Below, one piece after another: positions 20,713-29,561 of a DNA stretch of 64,000 nt. The notes under the pieces were generated by a model. The model was not told the DNA's origin. It worked only from the letters and a program-made list of their open reading frames with translations, and ran no database searches. Both the position numbers and the translations under genes were made by a program. Source of the stretch: Arthrobacter sp. AZCC_0090 (GTDB lineage Bacteria; Actinomycetota; Actinomycetes; Actinomycetales; Micrococcaceae); the NCBI RefSeq assembly GCF_014207375.1, contig NZ_JACHEE010000004.1:248001-312000 (forward strand). Reading direction: 5' to 3'. The stretch's first letter is position 1; the number at the start of each line of letters is the position of its first letter.

Positions 20713-21546
20713 CTAGACAGCACGGTTCAATGCGGGATCATGCGAACTGAACCCCCGGGTAATTCCGCCCAAAGTCGCCGTGGCGAGCGTCGAGAGGTAG
20801 TCGTGCCGGCGTCGGGCAGTAATCCGCGACTGTGGCTCGAAGACTTGCTCGGGGTCGTCTGCGTAATGGGCTGAGAGTCCATCGCGCATGAGCCGGATAC
20901 CCTCGGCGCGCTGCTGGGACACTGCAGCGTGGGTGGAACCAAGCTCTTCGGCGAGCTCCTTGACGGACCTCCCGGCGAAGTAGATCTCTTCGACGACGTA
21001 GCGCATCTTTTCCGGCAGGGCCTCGACGGCGGCGCGAAGGTACTTGAGGCGTTCATCGGCCAGGACGGAGTGTTCAGGGGAGACGGTGTCCGCGGCGACC
21101 GTGTCTACGACGACGTCGTCCAGCGGCGACAGCGTCCGGGCGGCATCCGCGAGGGCGGCCTCCACTACGCTGCGCTCGACGCCGAGGGCTGACGCCGTTT
21201 CCGCCACCGTAGGCGTACGGCCAAGGATGCCGGACAGCGTTTCCTGGACCGACATGGTCTCCTTGATGCGTTTTCGCGCCGAGCGGGTAGCCCAATCGCT
21301 AGCCCGCATCTCGTCCGCAAACGCTCCGACGATCCGGCGGCGAGCAAATGCTCCGAAGGGAACTCCGAGATTCGGATCGAAGGAATCGGCGGACGTTATC
21401 AACGCCACGGACCCTACCGACGCGAAATCGTCGCGCGACAAATGAGAAGCTCTCGCACAGAGCTCAGACACCAAGTAGCCAACGAGCGGTAAATGCTGCA
21501 GCACCAACTCGTTGCGTTCTTCGCGATTCAAAATTAGTCCCCCCAT
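20713..21546 (-). CDS. FliA/WhiG-family RNA polymerase sigma factor
   Basis: This 277-residue sigma-70 protein looks like the flagellar/sporulation (FliA-WhiG) branch. Region 2 is LPLVGYLVSELCARASHLSRDDF onward with FGAFARRRIVGAFADEMR, region 3 has VQETLSGILGRTPTVAETA, and region 4 has LPEKMRYVVEEIYFAGRSVKELAEELG with a helix-turn-helix. Region 1.1 is absent, as usual. The C-terminal tail of about 40 residues is extra. It diverges from flgN, so it probably directs late flagellar genes. No clear FliA-type promoter could be picked out by eye around it, and no anti-sigma flgM was found. Confidence 0.85.
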   Translation of the reverse strand: MGGLILNREERNELVLQHLPLVGYLVSELCARASHLSRDDFASVGSVALITSADSFDPNLGVPFGAFARRRIVGAFADEMRASDWATRSARKRIKETMSVQETLSGILGRTPTVAETASALGVERSVVEAALADAARTLSPLDDVVVDTVAADTVSPEHSVLADERLKYLRAAVEALPEKMRYVVEEIYFAGRSVKELAEELGSTHAAVSQQRAEGIRLMRDGLSAHYADDPEQVFEPQSRITARRRHDYLSTLATATLGGITRGFSSHDPALNRAV

Positions 21547-21690
21547 GAGACCGGATTATTGAGTTGCAAAAGCCTGATTCCAGGGATCCTCCGGCGAGCT
21601 GCTGAGACGAGGCAGCAGGCCAAAGAATACCTGGAACAGACACGTATTCAGTGAACATACCATCTGCCATATAACAATGCGTGTACGCTC

Positions 21691-22344
21691 GTGAAAAAGA
21701 TGCAAAACGGGCCGCGGGATCACGTTCCGCAGGCCAAACGGGAATGGGGAACCGTGGGGGCGGAAGAGCTATCGGCGATGCTGTGGCGGGAGCGGAGGCA
21801 GCTGGAACTGCTGTTGTTCCGGCTCGAAACACAACTCGTGCACATTCGGGCCGGCAATTGGCATTGGCTGAAATTCACCGCGTCCGACGTGGAAAAGGTC
21901 CTGGAAAACCTTCGGTTCGACACCCTTGCCCGGAACATCGAGTCGTCGGCCGTGGCCATCGAATGGCGTGCTTCGGCGAACGCAACCCTGCCTAGGATCG
22001 CGTCGGTGGCGCCACCCGGAATCTGGGCGGAACTGCTTCAGGAACACCACCACGCCTTGGTGCGTCTGCTTAAGCAAGTAGACGCTGCCGTCGCCGCCAA
22101 CATCGAGGCGCTCCTGCAGGGGCCAAGCGGGGACGTGCCCCTTGGGTCCGGGCAGCCCGGGGACGTTGTGGCCCCGGCTGCATCCGGAACCCCGGGTGCA
22201 TGCGGAACAGAGGCACCGACAGACACGGCCAACACTGCGGATGACGTGATGCTGCTAGCGGAAAACGCCAATATCGAGCGCGCCTTGGCCGTGACGAGGG
22301 ATTGTTCGCTGCCACTCCTTGAGGAATTCCTGGGCCCTGCCTAG
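21691..22344 (+). CDS. FlgN-like flagellar chaperone
   Basis: The 217-residue cytoplasmic protein resembles actinobacterial FlgN, the chaperone for hook-filament junction proteins FlgK and FlgL. The match is in AEELSAMLWRERRQLELLLFRL and the following helical stretch with EKVLENLRFDTLARNIE. The last 70 residues are Gly/Pro/Ala-rich with a short helix, longer than I expect. The start is a GTG; an ATG nine bases on is possible. In a normal cluster flgK would follow, but here the next gene, csrA, faces it across a repeat array. Its client proteins must be encoded elsewhere or be lost. Confidence 0.7.
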   Translation: MKKMQNGPRDHVPQAKREWGTVGAEELSAMLWRERRQLELLLFRLETQLVHIRAGNWHWLKFTASDVEKVLENLRFDTLARNIESSAVAIEWRASANATLPRIASVAPPGIWAELLQEHHHALVRLLKQVDAAVAANIEALLQGPSGDVPLGSGQPGDVVAPAASGTPGACGTEAPTDTANTADDVMLLAENANIERALAVTRDCSLPLLEEFLGPA

Positions 22345-22367
22345 CGATTCTCACCTCGCCGCCCTAG

Positions 22368-22577
22368 GACGCTCGCTCACCTTTGACAAATTTTCGACCG
22401 ACTCTCCTGCACATATAGCAGTACGTGGGCCGACGCTCCTTCACCTTTGGGGGTCGAATGGCGAACCCTCCTGCACATCCGCCGCGACGCCGTCGTAAAT
22501 GTGCAGGAGGATCGGCGGTTTTTGCCTTAAAGGTGAGCGAGCGTCTGAAGAAAACCCGACAAAGGTGAGCGAGCGTC
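22368..22577. repeat. array of two interleaved short repeat motifs between convergent genes
   Basis: Motif A, GACGCTCGCTCACCTTT, occurs at 22368-22384, as the variant GACGCTCCTTCACCTTT at 22432-22448, and inverted at 22529-22545 and 22561-22577. Motif B, CTCCTGCACAT, occurs at 22404-22414, as CCTCCTGCACAT at 22467-22478, and inverted (ATGTGCAGGAGG) at 22499-22510. The whole is a nested inverted-repeat structure with order A B A B / B' A' A'. There is no coding sequence. It lies where transcripts of flgN and csrA meet, so it may act as a terminator or as a REP/BIME-like element. Confidence 0.85.
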
Positions 22578-22627
22578 GGGACTATGGTGCGGCCCGCCGT
22601 CGAGCCCCACCGCCTTCCTGACCCCGG

Positions 22628-22876
22628 CTAGTCAGGCTTTCGTCGTGATGCAGGCGGCCGCAGCCCGGCAAGGAGTTCCTCGGCCTCGGGCCCGGCCTTA
22701 GCTGCCGCGAGATTGGCAGCGGCGATCGCTTCAACCACTTCGCGACGCTGGATGGACACTCCGCGAGGCGCCTCGATCCCAATCCGCACACCGTCGCCGC
22801 GGCCCTCCATGACGGTGATGACAATGTCATCGCCAATCATGATTTGTTCGCCCGGCTTGCGTGTCAGTACCAGCAT
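22628..22876 (-). CDS. csrA: CsrA, carbon storage regulator
   Basis: CsrA is a small homodimeric RNA-binding protein that blocks ribosome sites; in Gram-positive bacteria it controls flagellin translation. The protein starts MLVLTRKPGEQIMIGDDIVI and contains GVRIGIEAPRGVSIQRREV, both family-defining. At 82 residues it has a slightly long, basic tail. It is the last gene of the minus-strand flagellar operon, four bases after the flhF-like gene. No fliW lies in the window, so its usual antagonist is missing here. Confidence 0.95.
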   Translation of the reverse strand: MLVLTRKPGEQIMIGDDIVITVMEGRGDGVRIGIEAPRGVSIQRREVVEAIAAANLAAAKAGPEAEELLAGLRPPASRRKPD

Positions 22877-22880
22877 GCTC

Positions 22881-23885
22881 TCAATCTACCTTTCCAAACA
22901 CCGCGACGCGGGCGGGCTTGCCGTCCACCCAGCCGATGGGAAGGCCGAGTCCGTTGACCGTCTCCGGACTCGCGGTCTCCGCCGCACCGAAAACGGCGAG
23001 GGCATCGAGAGTGACACGCTCGGCGGCCAGCGCGGCCGAGAGTGCCCGCACCCAGGCCTCCGTGTCTTCCGCTTTCCGCCCGGCGTCGGCGACCAGCCAC
23101 AGCTGATCTGCGGCGAGGCCGGCGATGTGCGCCGCCTGCGGCGCGGCTTCGCTTGGCCTCCCGAGTCCATACGCCACGAGCACCGTTTGGCCGGTGAGCA
23201 CGGCTTGGGCGCGGGCCGCCGTCGCGCCCTGGCGCCCTGCCACGTGGAGGTGCCCGAACGCAGTCAACTCCCCCGCTGTCCGGACGTCGGATCCACCCTC
23301 CGCGATGGACATCTCCAGCGCCGGACCCAAGGCGTCGTCGCCGAGGCCCAGCAGGATGATGAGGTTGCCGCTGCCGGCTAGCAGCACGGGTACCGGCACG
23401 GACGCGGGTGCCGGTACCGGGACAGCGTGCCCGACGGCGGCGGCCGGCAATGCGGTCAGCACACCTTGGGGCCTCGGTTCAGTTGCAGGCGGCTGGAACT
23501 CCCTGCCTAACTGTTCCAAGAGCCCGGCGAAATCCGGCGAGTCGGTCGAAACAGCCGCCGCGGGTCGGTGAAGGTCCACTTCAGCCGCATCGGCCTGCTC
23601 AAGCAGCGCGGCGATGGCAGGCCCCTGCAGCGCGTGCGCCGCGGCGCCAAGGTGGGCCACCGCCGTCGTGTCCCCTTCGCTCTTGTCCGAGACGACGAGG
23701 GGAGCTGGAACGACGGCCGGAACTTCGATAGTGGCCTCGTAGCGATTAGCGGCGAAGAGCCCGGCGATCCCCGGATTGGTGACTTTCTCGGCGGAGACGA
23801 TCCGTGCCCCCGGACCGTACTGCTGCTCGGCTTTCTGCCGGATGACGTCCAGGGACGTGCCCTTAAGCTTGTATTGCTTCGGCAT
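22881..23885 (-). CDS. FlhF-like protein lacking a recognisable GTPase motif
   Basis: The 334-residue product begins like FlhF (KLKGTSLDVIRQKAEQQYGPGARIVSAEKV), followed by an Ala/Pro-rich linker (about 80-160). The C-terminal half looks like an NG-domain relic: where the P-loop GxxGxGKTT should be it reads LLAGSGNLIILLGLGDDALG, with no GK[ST], and the DTAGR motif is not visible. The late LDALAVFGAAETASPETVNGLGLPIG resembles the G4-G5 part of SRP GTPases. It overlaps the flhA end by 23 bases. It is either a non-catalytic positioning factor common to these bacteria or a decayed FlhF. Confidence 0.65.
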   Translation of the reverse strand: MPKQYKLKGTSLDVIRQKAEQQYGPGARIVSAEKVTNPGIAGLFAANRYEATIEVPAVVPAPLVVSDKSEGDTTAVAHLGAAAHALQGPAIAALLEQADAAEVDLHRPAAAVSTDSPDFAGLLEQLGREFQPPATEPRPQGVLTALPAAAVGHAVPVPAPASVPVPVLLAGSGNLIILLGLGDDALGPALEMSIAEGGSDVRTAGELTAFGHLHVAGRQGATAARAQAVLTGQTVLVAYGLGRPSEAAPQAAHIAGLAADQLWLVADAGRKAEDTEAWVRALSAALAAERVTLDALAVFGAAETASPETVNGLGLPIGWVDGKPARVAVFGKVD

Positions 23886-25911
23886 GGCGGACCACCCCCA
23901 CGGTTTCGATCTGGATGTTGGCCGACGTCACTTCACGGTAGGACAGCACGGTAACGCCGCCGTCGGGAGCCGCCACAAGCCGCCGCACGGCTGGCCGCAA
24001 AGCCGGCGCACAGACCAAAACGGCCTGTCGTCCGGCGGCGGCCGCGGCGTCCACCGAAGCCTGTACGGAAGCCAGAACGGAGTCCAGGCGCGCTTGGCCC
24101 ATGACGATCTGGGTGCCTCCTTCGGCCGGGCGCATGTCCTCGAGCATGGATTGTTCCAGGAGCGGATCGATCATGATCACATTGAGCACCGTTCCGTCCA
24201 GGAACTTGGCTGCGAGCGCTGGTCCCAGGGATTGCCGGGCGGCTTCCACCAACGCCTCGGGTTCGGTGGAAACCTTGGCGCGCAGGGCGAGTGCCTCGTA
24301 AATGCGCGGAAGATCGTTGATGGGAACCTGTTCTTCGAGGAGGCCTTGCAGCACCCGCTGCACTTCGGCAAGGGACATGAGCCCGGGGATGAGTTCCTCG
24401 ACGGCGGCAGGGCTCTGCTTGCGCACACCTTCCGTCAGCACGCGGACGTCCTCGCGGGTAAGGAGCCTTGCGGCGTTGGCGGAAACGATCGATGACAAAT
24501 GCGTCACCAGCACGGAAACCCGGTCGATCACGGTTGCCCCGGTCATTTCGGCACTGTGCCGCATTTCCGTGGGAATCCATTTTCCCGCCAGCCCGAAGAC
24601 CGGTTCCACGGTGGAGGTGCCGGGGAGCGCGTCAAGGTAGTCGCCGAGGGCGAGCAACTTGCCCGACGGCGCCGTGCCGCGTCCTGCTTCGACGCCGGCA
24701 ATGCGGATGGCGTAGTTCGCCGGTGGCAGCTCCACGTTGTCGCGCGTGCGGACGGGCGGGATCACGATCCCCAACTCCATGGCGATCTTGTGTCGCAGTG
24801 AACGAACACGGGCCAGGAGATCGTCCGATGCGCCGGAGACCATGTCCACAAGGCCCGGGGCCAACAGGATCTCCACAGGGTGGACACGCATGTCCTGCAT
24901 GAGCCGTTCGTTGGGGTCTTCTTCGGAGCTCAGGGTGGCTGCTTCCTCGGCGTCCTGCTCCTTGAGCTGCTTCTTCTGCTGCGCCGCCAAACGCCGGGAA
25001 GCGAACAGAAGGAAGGCGCCCACCAGCAGGAACGGCAGGATGGGCATACCGGGGATCAGCGCCATGGCCACTGCGGCCAGTCCGGCGATGAGCATTGCGT
25101 TGGGTGACTGCATGAGCTGCGAGGACGCCGTGCGGCCCATGTCCTCCTCGGCATTGGACCGGGTCACGATCATGCCCGTGGACACGGCCATGAGGAGGGC
25201 CGGGATCTGGGTGACGAGCCCGTCGCCCATGGTCAGCAGGCCGTAGGAGTTCAGCGCGTCGCCTACGTTCATGCCGCGTTGCAGCACGCCGATGGCGATG
25301 CCGCCCACGAAGTTGATGATGATAATGATGATGCCCGCGATGGCATCGCCCTTGACGAACTTCGAAGCGCCGTCCATGGCACCGTAGAAGTCGGCCTCGG
25401 CGGACACCTCGGCGCGGCGCTTACGGGCCTGCGCATCAGTGATGAGGCCGGCGTTGAGATCCGCGTCAATGGCCATCTGCTTGCCCGGCATAGCGTCCAA
25501 GGTGAATCGCGCACCCACCTCGGCCACGCGTTCGGCACCTTTGGTGACCACCACGAACTGGATGACCACCAGGATCAGGAACACGACGGCGCCGATGATC
25601 ATGGAACCACCCACGGTGACCTTGCCGAAGGCGTCGATCACTTGTCCGGCGAAGCCCTGGCCCAGCACCAGCCGGGTGGAGGCGACGTTGAGCCCCAGCC
25701 GGAACAGCGTGGCCACCAGCAGCAAGGACGGGAACACCGAGAAGTCCAGCGGCTTCTTCACGAACATGCTGGTGAGCAGGATCAGCAGGGCCAACAGGAT
25801 GTTGCAGACGATCAGGAAGTCCAGGAGCGGCGCCGGCACGGGAACCACCAGCAGCAGCACGATGCCCACGATTCCCACCGGCACGGTGAGCCTGGCGAAT
25901 CTGTTGTTCAT
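23863..25911 (-). CDS. flhA: flagellar biosynthesis protein FlhA
   Basis: FlhA forms the nonameric export-gate ring of the flagellar type III apparatus and binds substrate-chaperone complexes. It has 682 residues, the usual length. About eight N-terminal helices come first, with the FHIPEP-type cytoplasmic loop between (KGAERVAEVGARFTLDAMPGKQ, AEVSAEADFYGAMDGASKFVKG). A soluble domain follows from about residue 350. It ends by overlapping the FlhF-like gene and follows flhB after 55 bases. Confidence 0.97.
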   Translation of the reverse strand: MNNRFARLTVPVGIVGIVLLLVVPVPAPLLDFLIVCNILLALLILLTSMFVKKPLDFSVFPSLLLVATLFRLGLNVASTRLVLGQGFAGQVIDAFGKVTVGGSMIIGAVVFLILVVIQFVVVTKGAERVAEVGARFTLDAMPGKQMAIDADLNAGLITDAQARKRRAEVSAEADFYGAMDGASKFVKGDAIAGIIIIIINFVGGIAIGVLQRGMNVGDALNSYGLLTMGDGLVTQIPALLMAVSTGMIVTRSNAEEDMGRTASSQLMQSPNAMLIAGLAAVAMALIPGMPILPFLLVGAFLLFASRRLAAQQKKQLKEQDAEEAATLSSEEDPNERLMQDMRVHPVEILLAPGLVDMVSGASDDLLARVRSLRHKIAMELGIVIPPVRTRDNVELPPANYAIRIAGVEAGRGTAPSGKLLALGDYLDALPGTSTVEPVFGLAGKWIPTEMRHSAEMTGATVIDRVSVLVTHLSSIVSANAARLLTREDVRVLTEGVRKQSPAAVEELIPGLMSLAEVQRVLQGLLEEQVPINDLPRIYEALALRAKVSTEPEALVEAARQSLGPALAAKFLDGTVLNVIMIDPLLEQSMLEDMRPAEGGTQIVMGQARLDSVLASVQASVDAAAAAGRQAVLVCAPALRPAVRRLVAAPDGGVTVLSYREVTSANIQIETVGVVRHAEAIQA

Positions 25912-25966
25912 TGCTTTGTCCTGTCCGGGGTGGAGGGGCTGCTGGGTGCGATCTGCGAGCTACGGC

Positions 25967-27082
25967 TCATGCGGGGGCTCCTGCGGTGGCTGGTGCGGGG
26001 ATTCCCGCAACGCCTGGCATACGATGCATTCCCCGTGCAGCGCCCCTGGCCTTGAGCGACATCACGAACGCCAGGACTCCCGCCACGGCCCGGTACAGTT
26101 CCACCGGGATTTCCTGGCCTAGCTCGCAGGCCGAGTGCAGCGCCCTAGCCAGCGGGATGTCCTGCACCATCGGAACCGATTTCGCCTCGGCTTCTTCCCT
26201 GATGCGGGCAGCGATGACCCCCGCTCCCTTGGCCACAACGCGCGGTGCCGCTTTGCCGGCGTCGTACTTCAGCGCAACGGCGACGTGCGTCGGGTTGACG
26301 AGAACGACGTCGGCGTCGGCGATGGCGCCGATCATGCGGTTCCGGCTCATGGTCAGTTGGCGCGAGCGGCGCTGCGACTTGATGAGGGGATCGCCGTCGC
26401 TGTTCTTGTTTTCGTCCTGGATTTCCTTCTTGGACATACGCGTCTTCTTGCGGTTCCGGCGCATGACCACAAAGATGTCCGCGGCGGCCAGGACCAAGCC
26501 CGCCAGCACGGCGAACTGGATGAGCGAACCGATGCCGCCTGCCGCGGCGGAAAGGACGCCGGACACCGGCAGGCCCCCGGCGGTGAGCAGCACCGGGATG
26601 AGGCCCTCCACCACCGTGTACAGGACAAGCCCGACGACGGCGGTCTTCAGCAGCGCTTTGAGGCCGCCCCACAGCGCTTGCCCACCGAAGATCCGTTTGA
26701 TGCCGCTGACCAGGTTGAAGTGCTCAAACTCAGCCCGGAACTTCTTGAAATGGATGCCGCCCTGCAGCGCGGATCCTGCCAGGACCACCACCATGACCAC
26801 CACGAACAAAGGCCCCAACACCTGGGCCAAGGAACCCAGCCCGGCTTCAAGCGCTGCGACGGCCTTGGCGGGCTCGGGGTGGGCAATCACGCTGCGGACG
26901 CTGAACAGTTGGTCCGCCGCCGTGTTGGACGCCCGCTCAATGGTCGAAGGAATCATGGCAGCCGCGGAACCGACGGCGAGCCAGGCGGTGAGGTCCTGCG
27001 AACGGGAAAGCTGCCCCTTGGAACGGACTTCCCGCATTCGTTTGTCAGTGGCTAGCTCGGTTTTTTCCTGTGAATCCGACAT
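25967..27082 (-). CDS. flhB: flagellar export switch protein FlhB
   Basis: FlhB controls the switch from hook to filament export. The 371-residue protein has four hydrophobic segments in residues 30-210, then the cytoplasmic part with the autocleavage motif NPTH at 263-266 inside VVLVNPTHVAVALKYD. The C-terminal 40 residues are Ala/Pro/Gly-rich and longer than needed for the family fold. The start overlaps the fliR stop by one base (ATGA type), so translation is coupled. Confidence 0.97.
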   Translation of the reverse strand: MSDSQEKTELATDKRMREVRSKGQLSRSQDLTAWLAVGSAAAMIPSTIERASNTAADQLFSVRSVIAHPEPAKAVAALEAGLGSLAQVLGPLFVVVMVVVLAGSALQGGIHFKKFRAEFEHFNLVSGIKRIFGGQALWGGLKALLKTAVVGLVLYTVVEGLIPVLLTAGGLPVSGVLSAAAGGIGSLIQFAVLAGLVLAAADIFVVMRRNRKKTRMSKKEIQDENKNSDGDPLIKSQRRSRQLTMSRNRMIGAIADADVVLVNPTHVAVALKYDAGKAAPRVVAKGAGVIAARIREEAEAKSVPMVQDIPLARALHSACELGQEIPVELYRAVAGVLAFVMSLKARGAARGMHRMPGVAGIPAPATAGAPA

Positions 27083-27840
27083 CAGCCCACCCCCATCAGC
27101 GTGTTTGCCGTTTGTTCGGCGAGCATAGCGACGAGCCGTGGCAGGGCGAGGAAGAGGAACCCGGCAAGCGCCAGGGTAATGAAGATCTTGAGCGGGAAGC
27201 CCAGAGCGAAAGCATTCAAAGCCGGTGCAACGCGGGTGAGGAGTCCTAGTCCGATGTCGGCGAGCACCAGGACCACCAAAAGCGGCCCTGCGATTTGCAC
27301 CGCCGAAAGGAACATTCCGGTGACGGCGGAGACCATCGCTTGCACAGGCTGTGCCAGGTCCAGTCCTCCGGCCAGCGGCAACGCGGTGAAGCTCCCGGTC
27401 AGGCCGCCGATCACCAATTGGTAGCCGTCGGAGGCAAAGAGGAGGGCGAGCGCGGCCATTTGCATCAACCTGGTGAATTGGGCGCCGTTGACCATCATTT
27501 GAGGATCGAAGCCCTGGGCCATCTGGAAGCCGCTGAAGAGGTCCAGCAGGCTGCCCGCCGATTGGATGGCCGCGAACACCAAGGAAACGAGGAAGCCCAG
27601 GACAAGTCCAGTCACGAGCTCAAGGACAACGGCCGTCATGAAGCCGGCGGTGTCCTTGGGGGTATAACCCACCGAGAGCCGCTGCGACACGGCCAGTCCC
27701 AGGCCGAGGCCCAGCATGGCCTTGATGCGCGCTGGTATGGCGTGGTGGGAGAAGGGAGGAGCCACCATGAGGAAAGCAATCATCCGGATGGAGGCCAACA
27801 GGAGGACCTCCAGCCCCGATTGGGTGATGGGGAGCTCCAC
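27082..27840 (-). CDS. fliR: flagellar biosynthetic protein FliR
   Basis: FliR is a core protein of the FliPQR export gate in the membrane. It has 252 residues and six predicted helices, and contains the family stretch IRMIAFLMVAPPFSHHAIPARIK near the N-terminus and LNAFALGFPLKIFITLALAG near the C-terminus. It lies one base after fliQ and overlaps flhB, in the standard order. Confidence 0.96.
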   Translation of the reverse strand: MELPITQSGLEVLLLASIRMIAFLMVAPPFSHHAIPARIKAMLGLGLGLAVSQRLSVGYTPKDTAGFMTAVVLELVTGLVLGFLVSLVFAAIQSAGSLLDLFSGFQMAQGFDPQMMVNGAQFTRLMQMAALALLFASDGYQLVIGGLTGSFTALPLAGGLDLAQPVQAMVSAVTGMFLSAVQIAGPLLVVLVLADIGLGLLTRVAPALNAFALGFPLKIFITLALAGFLFLALPRLVAMLAEQTANTLMGVG

Positions 27841-27841
27841 T

Positions 27842-28117
27842 TCACGCTCCCCCGATCAGCCCGGGGATCCGGGCGAAGAGCTCGTTGGTGAAGGAGACCA
27901 TCTCCGTGATCATCCAGTGCCCGCACACCACCAGGGCAACGGCCACGGCCACGGCTTTGGGCACGAAGGACAGGGTGGCTTCCTGTAGCTGGGTGATGGA
28001 CTGCAAGAGGGAAATGGCCAGTCCCACTACCAGCGCGGTGACCAGGGCTGGCGCCGCAAGCTTGGCGGCCACGATCATGGCCTGGAGGCAGATGTCCAGG
28101 ACTGCGTTGGTATCCAT
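27842..28117 (-). CDS. fliQ: flagellar biosynthetic protein FliQ
   Basis: This small export-gate protein has 91 residues and two helices. The conserved features are a polar start MDTNAVLDICLQAM, the pair of helices with VGLAISLLQSITQLQEATLSF between them, and the lysine-containing VPKAVAVAVALVVCGHWM. Its ATG shares one base with the fliP stop codon. Confidence 0.96.
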   Translation of the reverse strand: MDTNAVLDICLQAMIVAAKLAAPALVTALVVGLAISLLQSITQLQEATLSFVPKAVAVAVALVVCGHWMITEMVSFTNELFARIPGLIGGA

Positions 28118-28956
28118 CAGCCGCTCGAATAGCTCTGGATCAGGGCTGTAATCACCAGGCCCCAACCGTCCACCAGGATGAACAGCAGGATTTTGAAGGG
28201 CAGCGAGATCATCACCGGCGGAAGCATCATCATGCCCATGGACATCAGCGCAGCCGAGACCACGAGGTCGATCACGAGGAACGGGATGAAGATGACGAAG
28301 CCGATGATGAACGCGGCGCGGAGCTCGGAGATCATGAACGCCGGGATGAGGGTTTGCAGCGGGACGGATTCCGGGTTGGCCGGATTGGCTAGTTTGGCCG
28401 CTCGGGTCATCAGGGCAATGTCCTCTTGCCGAGTGTGGGCCACCATGAAGTGCTGAAGCGGGGCGGATCCGGCAGAAACGGCGCCGTTGAAGTCCAACGT
28501 CCCGTTCAGGTAAGGCTGGATTCCGACGTTGTTGATCTCCGAAACCACGGGCCACATGACAAAGAGGGACAGGAAGAGCGCCAACCCGGCCAGGACCTGG
28601 TTGGGCGGGATGGATGGCAGGGACAAGGCATTGCGGGTCATTGCCAGCACCACGAAGATCTTGGTGAACGAGGTCATCATCAGCAGCAGGGCAGGAGCGA
28701 CGGAGAGCAGCGTGATCCCGATCAGCGTCACTACTGCGGTGGAAGGCTTACCGTCCAGCCCGTTGATGTCGATGCTGACGTTGCCGCTGGACGGCTGGGC
28801 CGGCGCGCTCGGCACCGCGGGAGCGGTGGGTGGCGTCGGGGCGATCGGGGCCGCATGTCCGGCGGACATGCCCAGCCAAAGGAACAGGGCCGTGAGCAGC
28901 AGCACACAGAGCACCGCGGGCAGCGGCATGCGCACTGCGAGCAGCACTTTGGCCAT
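28117..28956 (-). CDS. fliP: flagellar biosynthetic protein FliP
   Basis: FliP forms the core of the FliPQR gate. From the ATG used here it has 279 residues: a cleavable-looking signal sequence, a Pro/Ala/Ser-rich spacer, then four helices with the signatures MMTSFTKIFVVLAMTRNALS and MISELRAAFIIGFVIFIPFLVIDLV. A longer frame opens 75 bases upstream inside fliO, but the internal ATG begins right before the signal peptide and is preferred. The gene overlaps fliQ by one base. Confidence 0.95.
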   Translation of the reverse strand: MAKVLLAVRMPLPAVLCVLLLTALFLWLGMSAGHAAPIAPTPPTAPAVPSAPAQPSSGNVSIDINGLDGKPSTAVVTLIGITLLSVAPALLLMMTSFTKIFVVLAMTRNALSLPSIPPNQVLAGLALFLSLFVMWPVVSEINNVGIQPYLNGTLDFNGAVSAGSAPLQHFMVAHTRQEDIALMTRAAKLANPANPESVPLQTLIPAFMISELRAAFIIGFVIFIPFLVIDLVVSAALMSMGMMMLPPVMISLPFKILLFILVDGWGLVITALIQSYSSG

Positions 28957-28988
28957 GCGGCGGCCATCGACAGTCCCAAAAGTCAGGA

Positions 28989-29561
28989 TCAACTGCGGCG
29001 TCCCCTGATGGCCTCGGCGGCCTGCCGCCACGTTGAGCCGGCGAGGATGGATCCGTGCAAGGCTTGCCCTTGCTTGTCCAGCTCGCTGCGGCGGTGGATC
29101 TCGCTGCGGCGCGTGAGCCTACCGGCTTGGGGTTCAGTGGCTTCGGGCCAATTTTCCGCCAGCGGTGTACTGCTGGCGTCGCGGAAGATGTCGGCAAAGC
29201 TTTCCGGTGCCGGATAGCTCTGCCGCACCAGTTCCTGGCGCTCTGCAGGAACCCGCGCCGCCCCCGGAACCCGGGCCTCCGCCGTCGTGGTTTCCGGAAG
29301 CTCCACGGGGACGTCGCTGGTGTGCAGGACATTGATCGCGTGCTCTGTGACGCCCAAGAGGAATCGTTTGTCCCCCGCGTCGACCACCACTACCGAGGCC
29401 TTTTGGCCGACGGTCTGCCGGCTCACCACCGCCAGGGTGGTACTGGCCCGGCGCCGGCCTTTGCCTTTGCCCTTGAGAAGGCGGCGTTGCAGGAACCATA
29501 TGAGGCCCAGCACCGCACCCAGGGCCACGAGCACACGCAGCCCGAGGATAAGCGAATCCAT
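28989..29561 (-). CDS. fliO: flagellar biosynthetic protein FliO
   Basis: FliO is an accessory protein that helps assemble the FliP ring. The 190-residue product has one N-terminal membrane helix (about 5-25), a basic stop-transfer segment LLKGKGKGRRR, then the FliO domain TTLAVVSRQTVGQKASVVVV with KRFLLGVTEHAINVL. The last 100 residues are polar and family-unspecific. It follows fliN directly, with the stop of fliN next to its ATG. Confidence 0.9.
   Translation of the reverse strand: MDSLILGLRVLVALGAVLGLIWFLQRRLLKGKGKGRRRASTTLAVVSRQTVGQKASVVVVDAGDKRFLLGVTEHAINVLHTSDVPVELPETTTAEARVPGAARVPAERQELVRQSYPAPESFADIFRDASSTPLAENWPEATEPQAGRLTRRSEIHRRSELDKQGQALHGSILAGSTWRQAAEAIRGRRS

Noticed and set aside
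22368..22577. CRISPR-like reading of the repeated 17-mers
   Set aside because: Spacing is irregular, repeats are in both orientations and two motif types alternate. No cas gene lies in the window.
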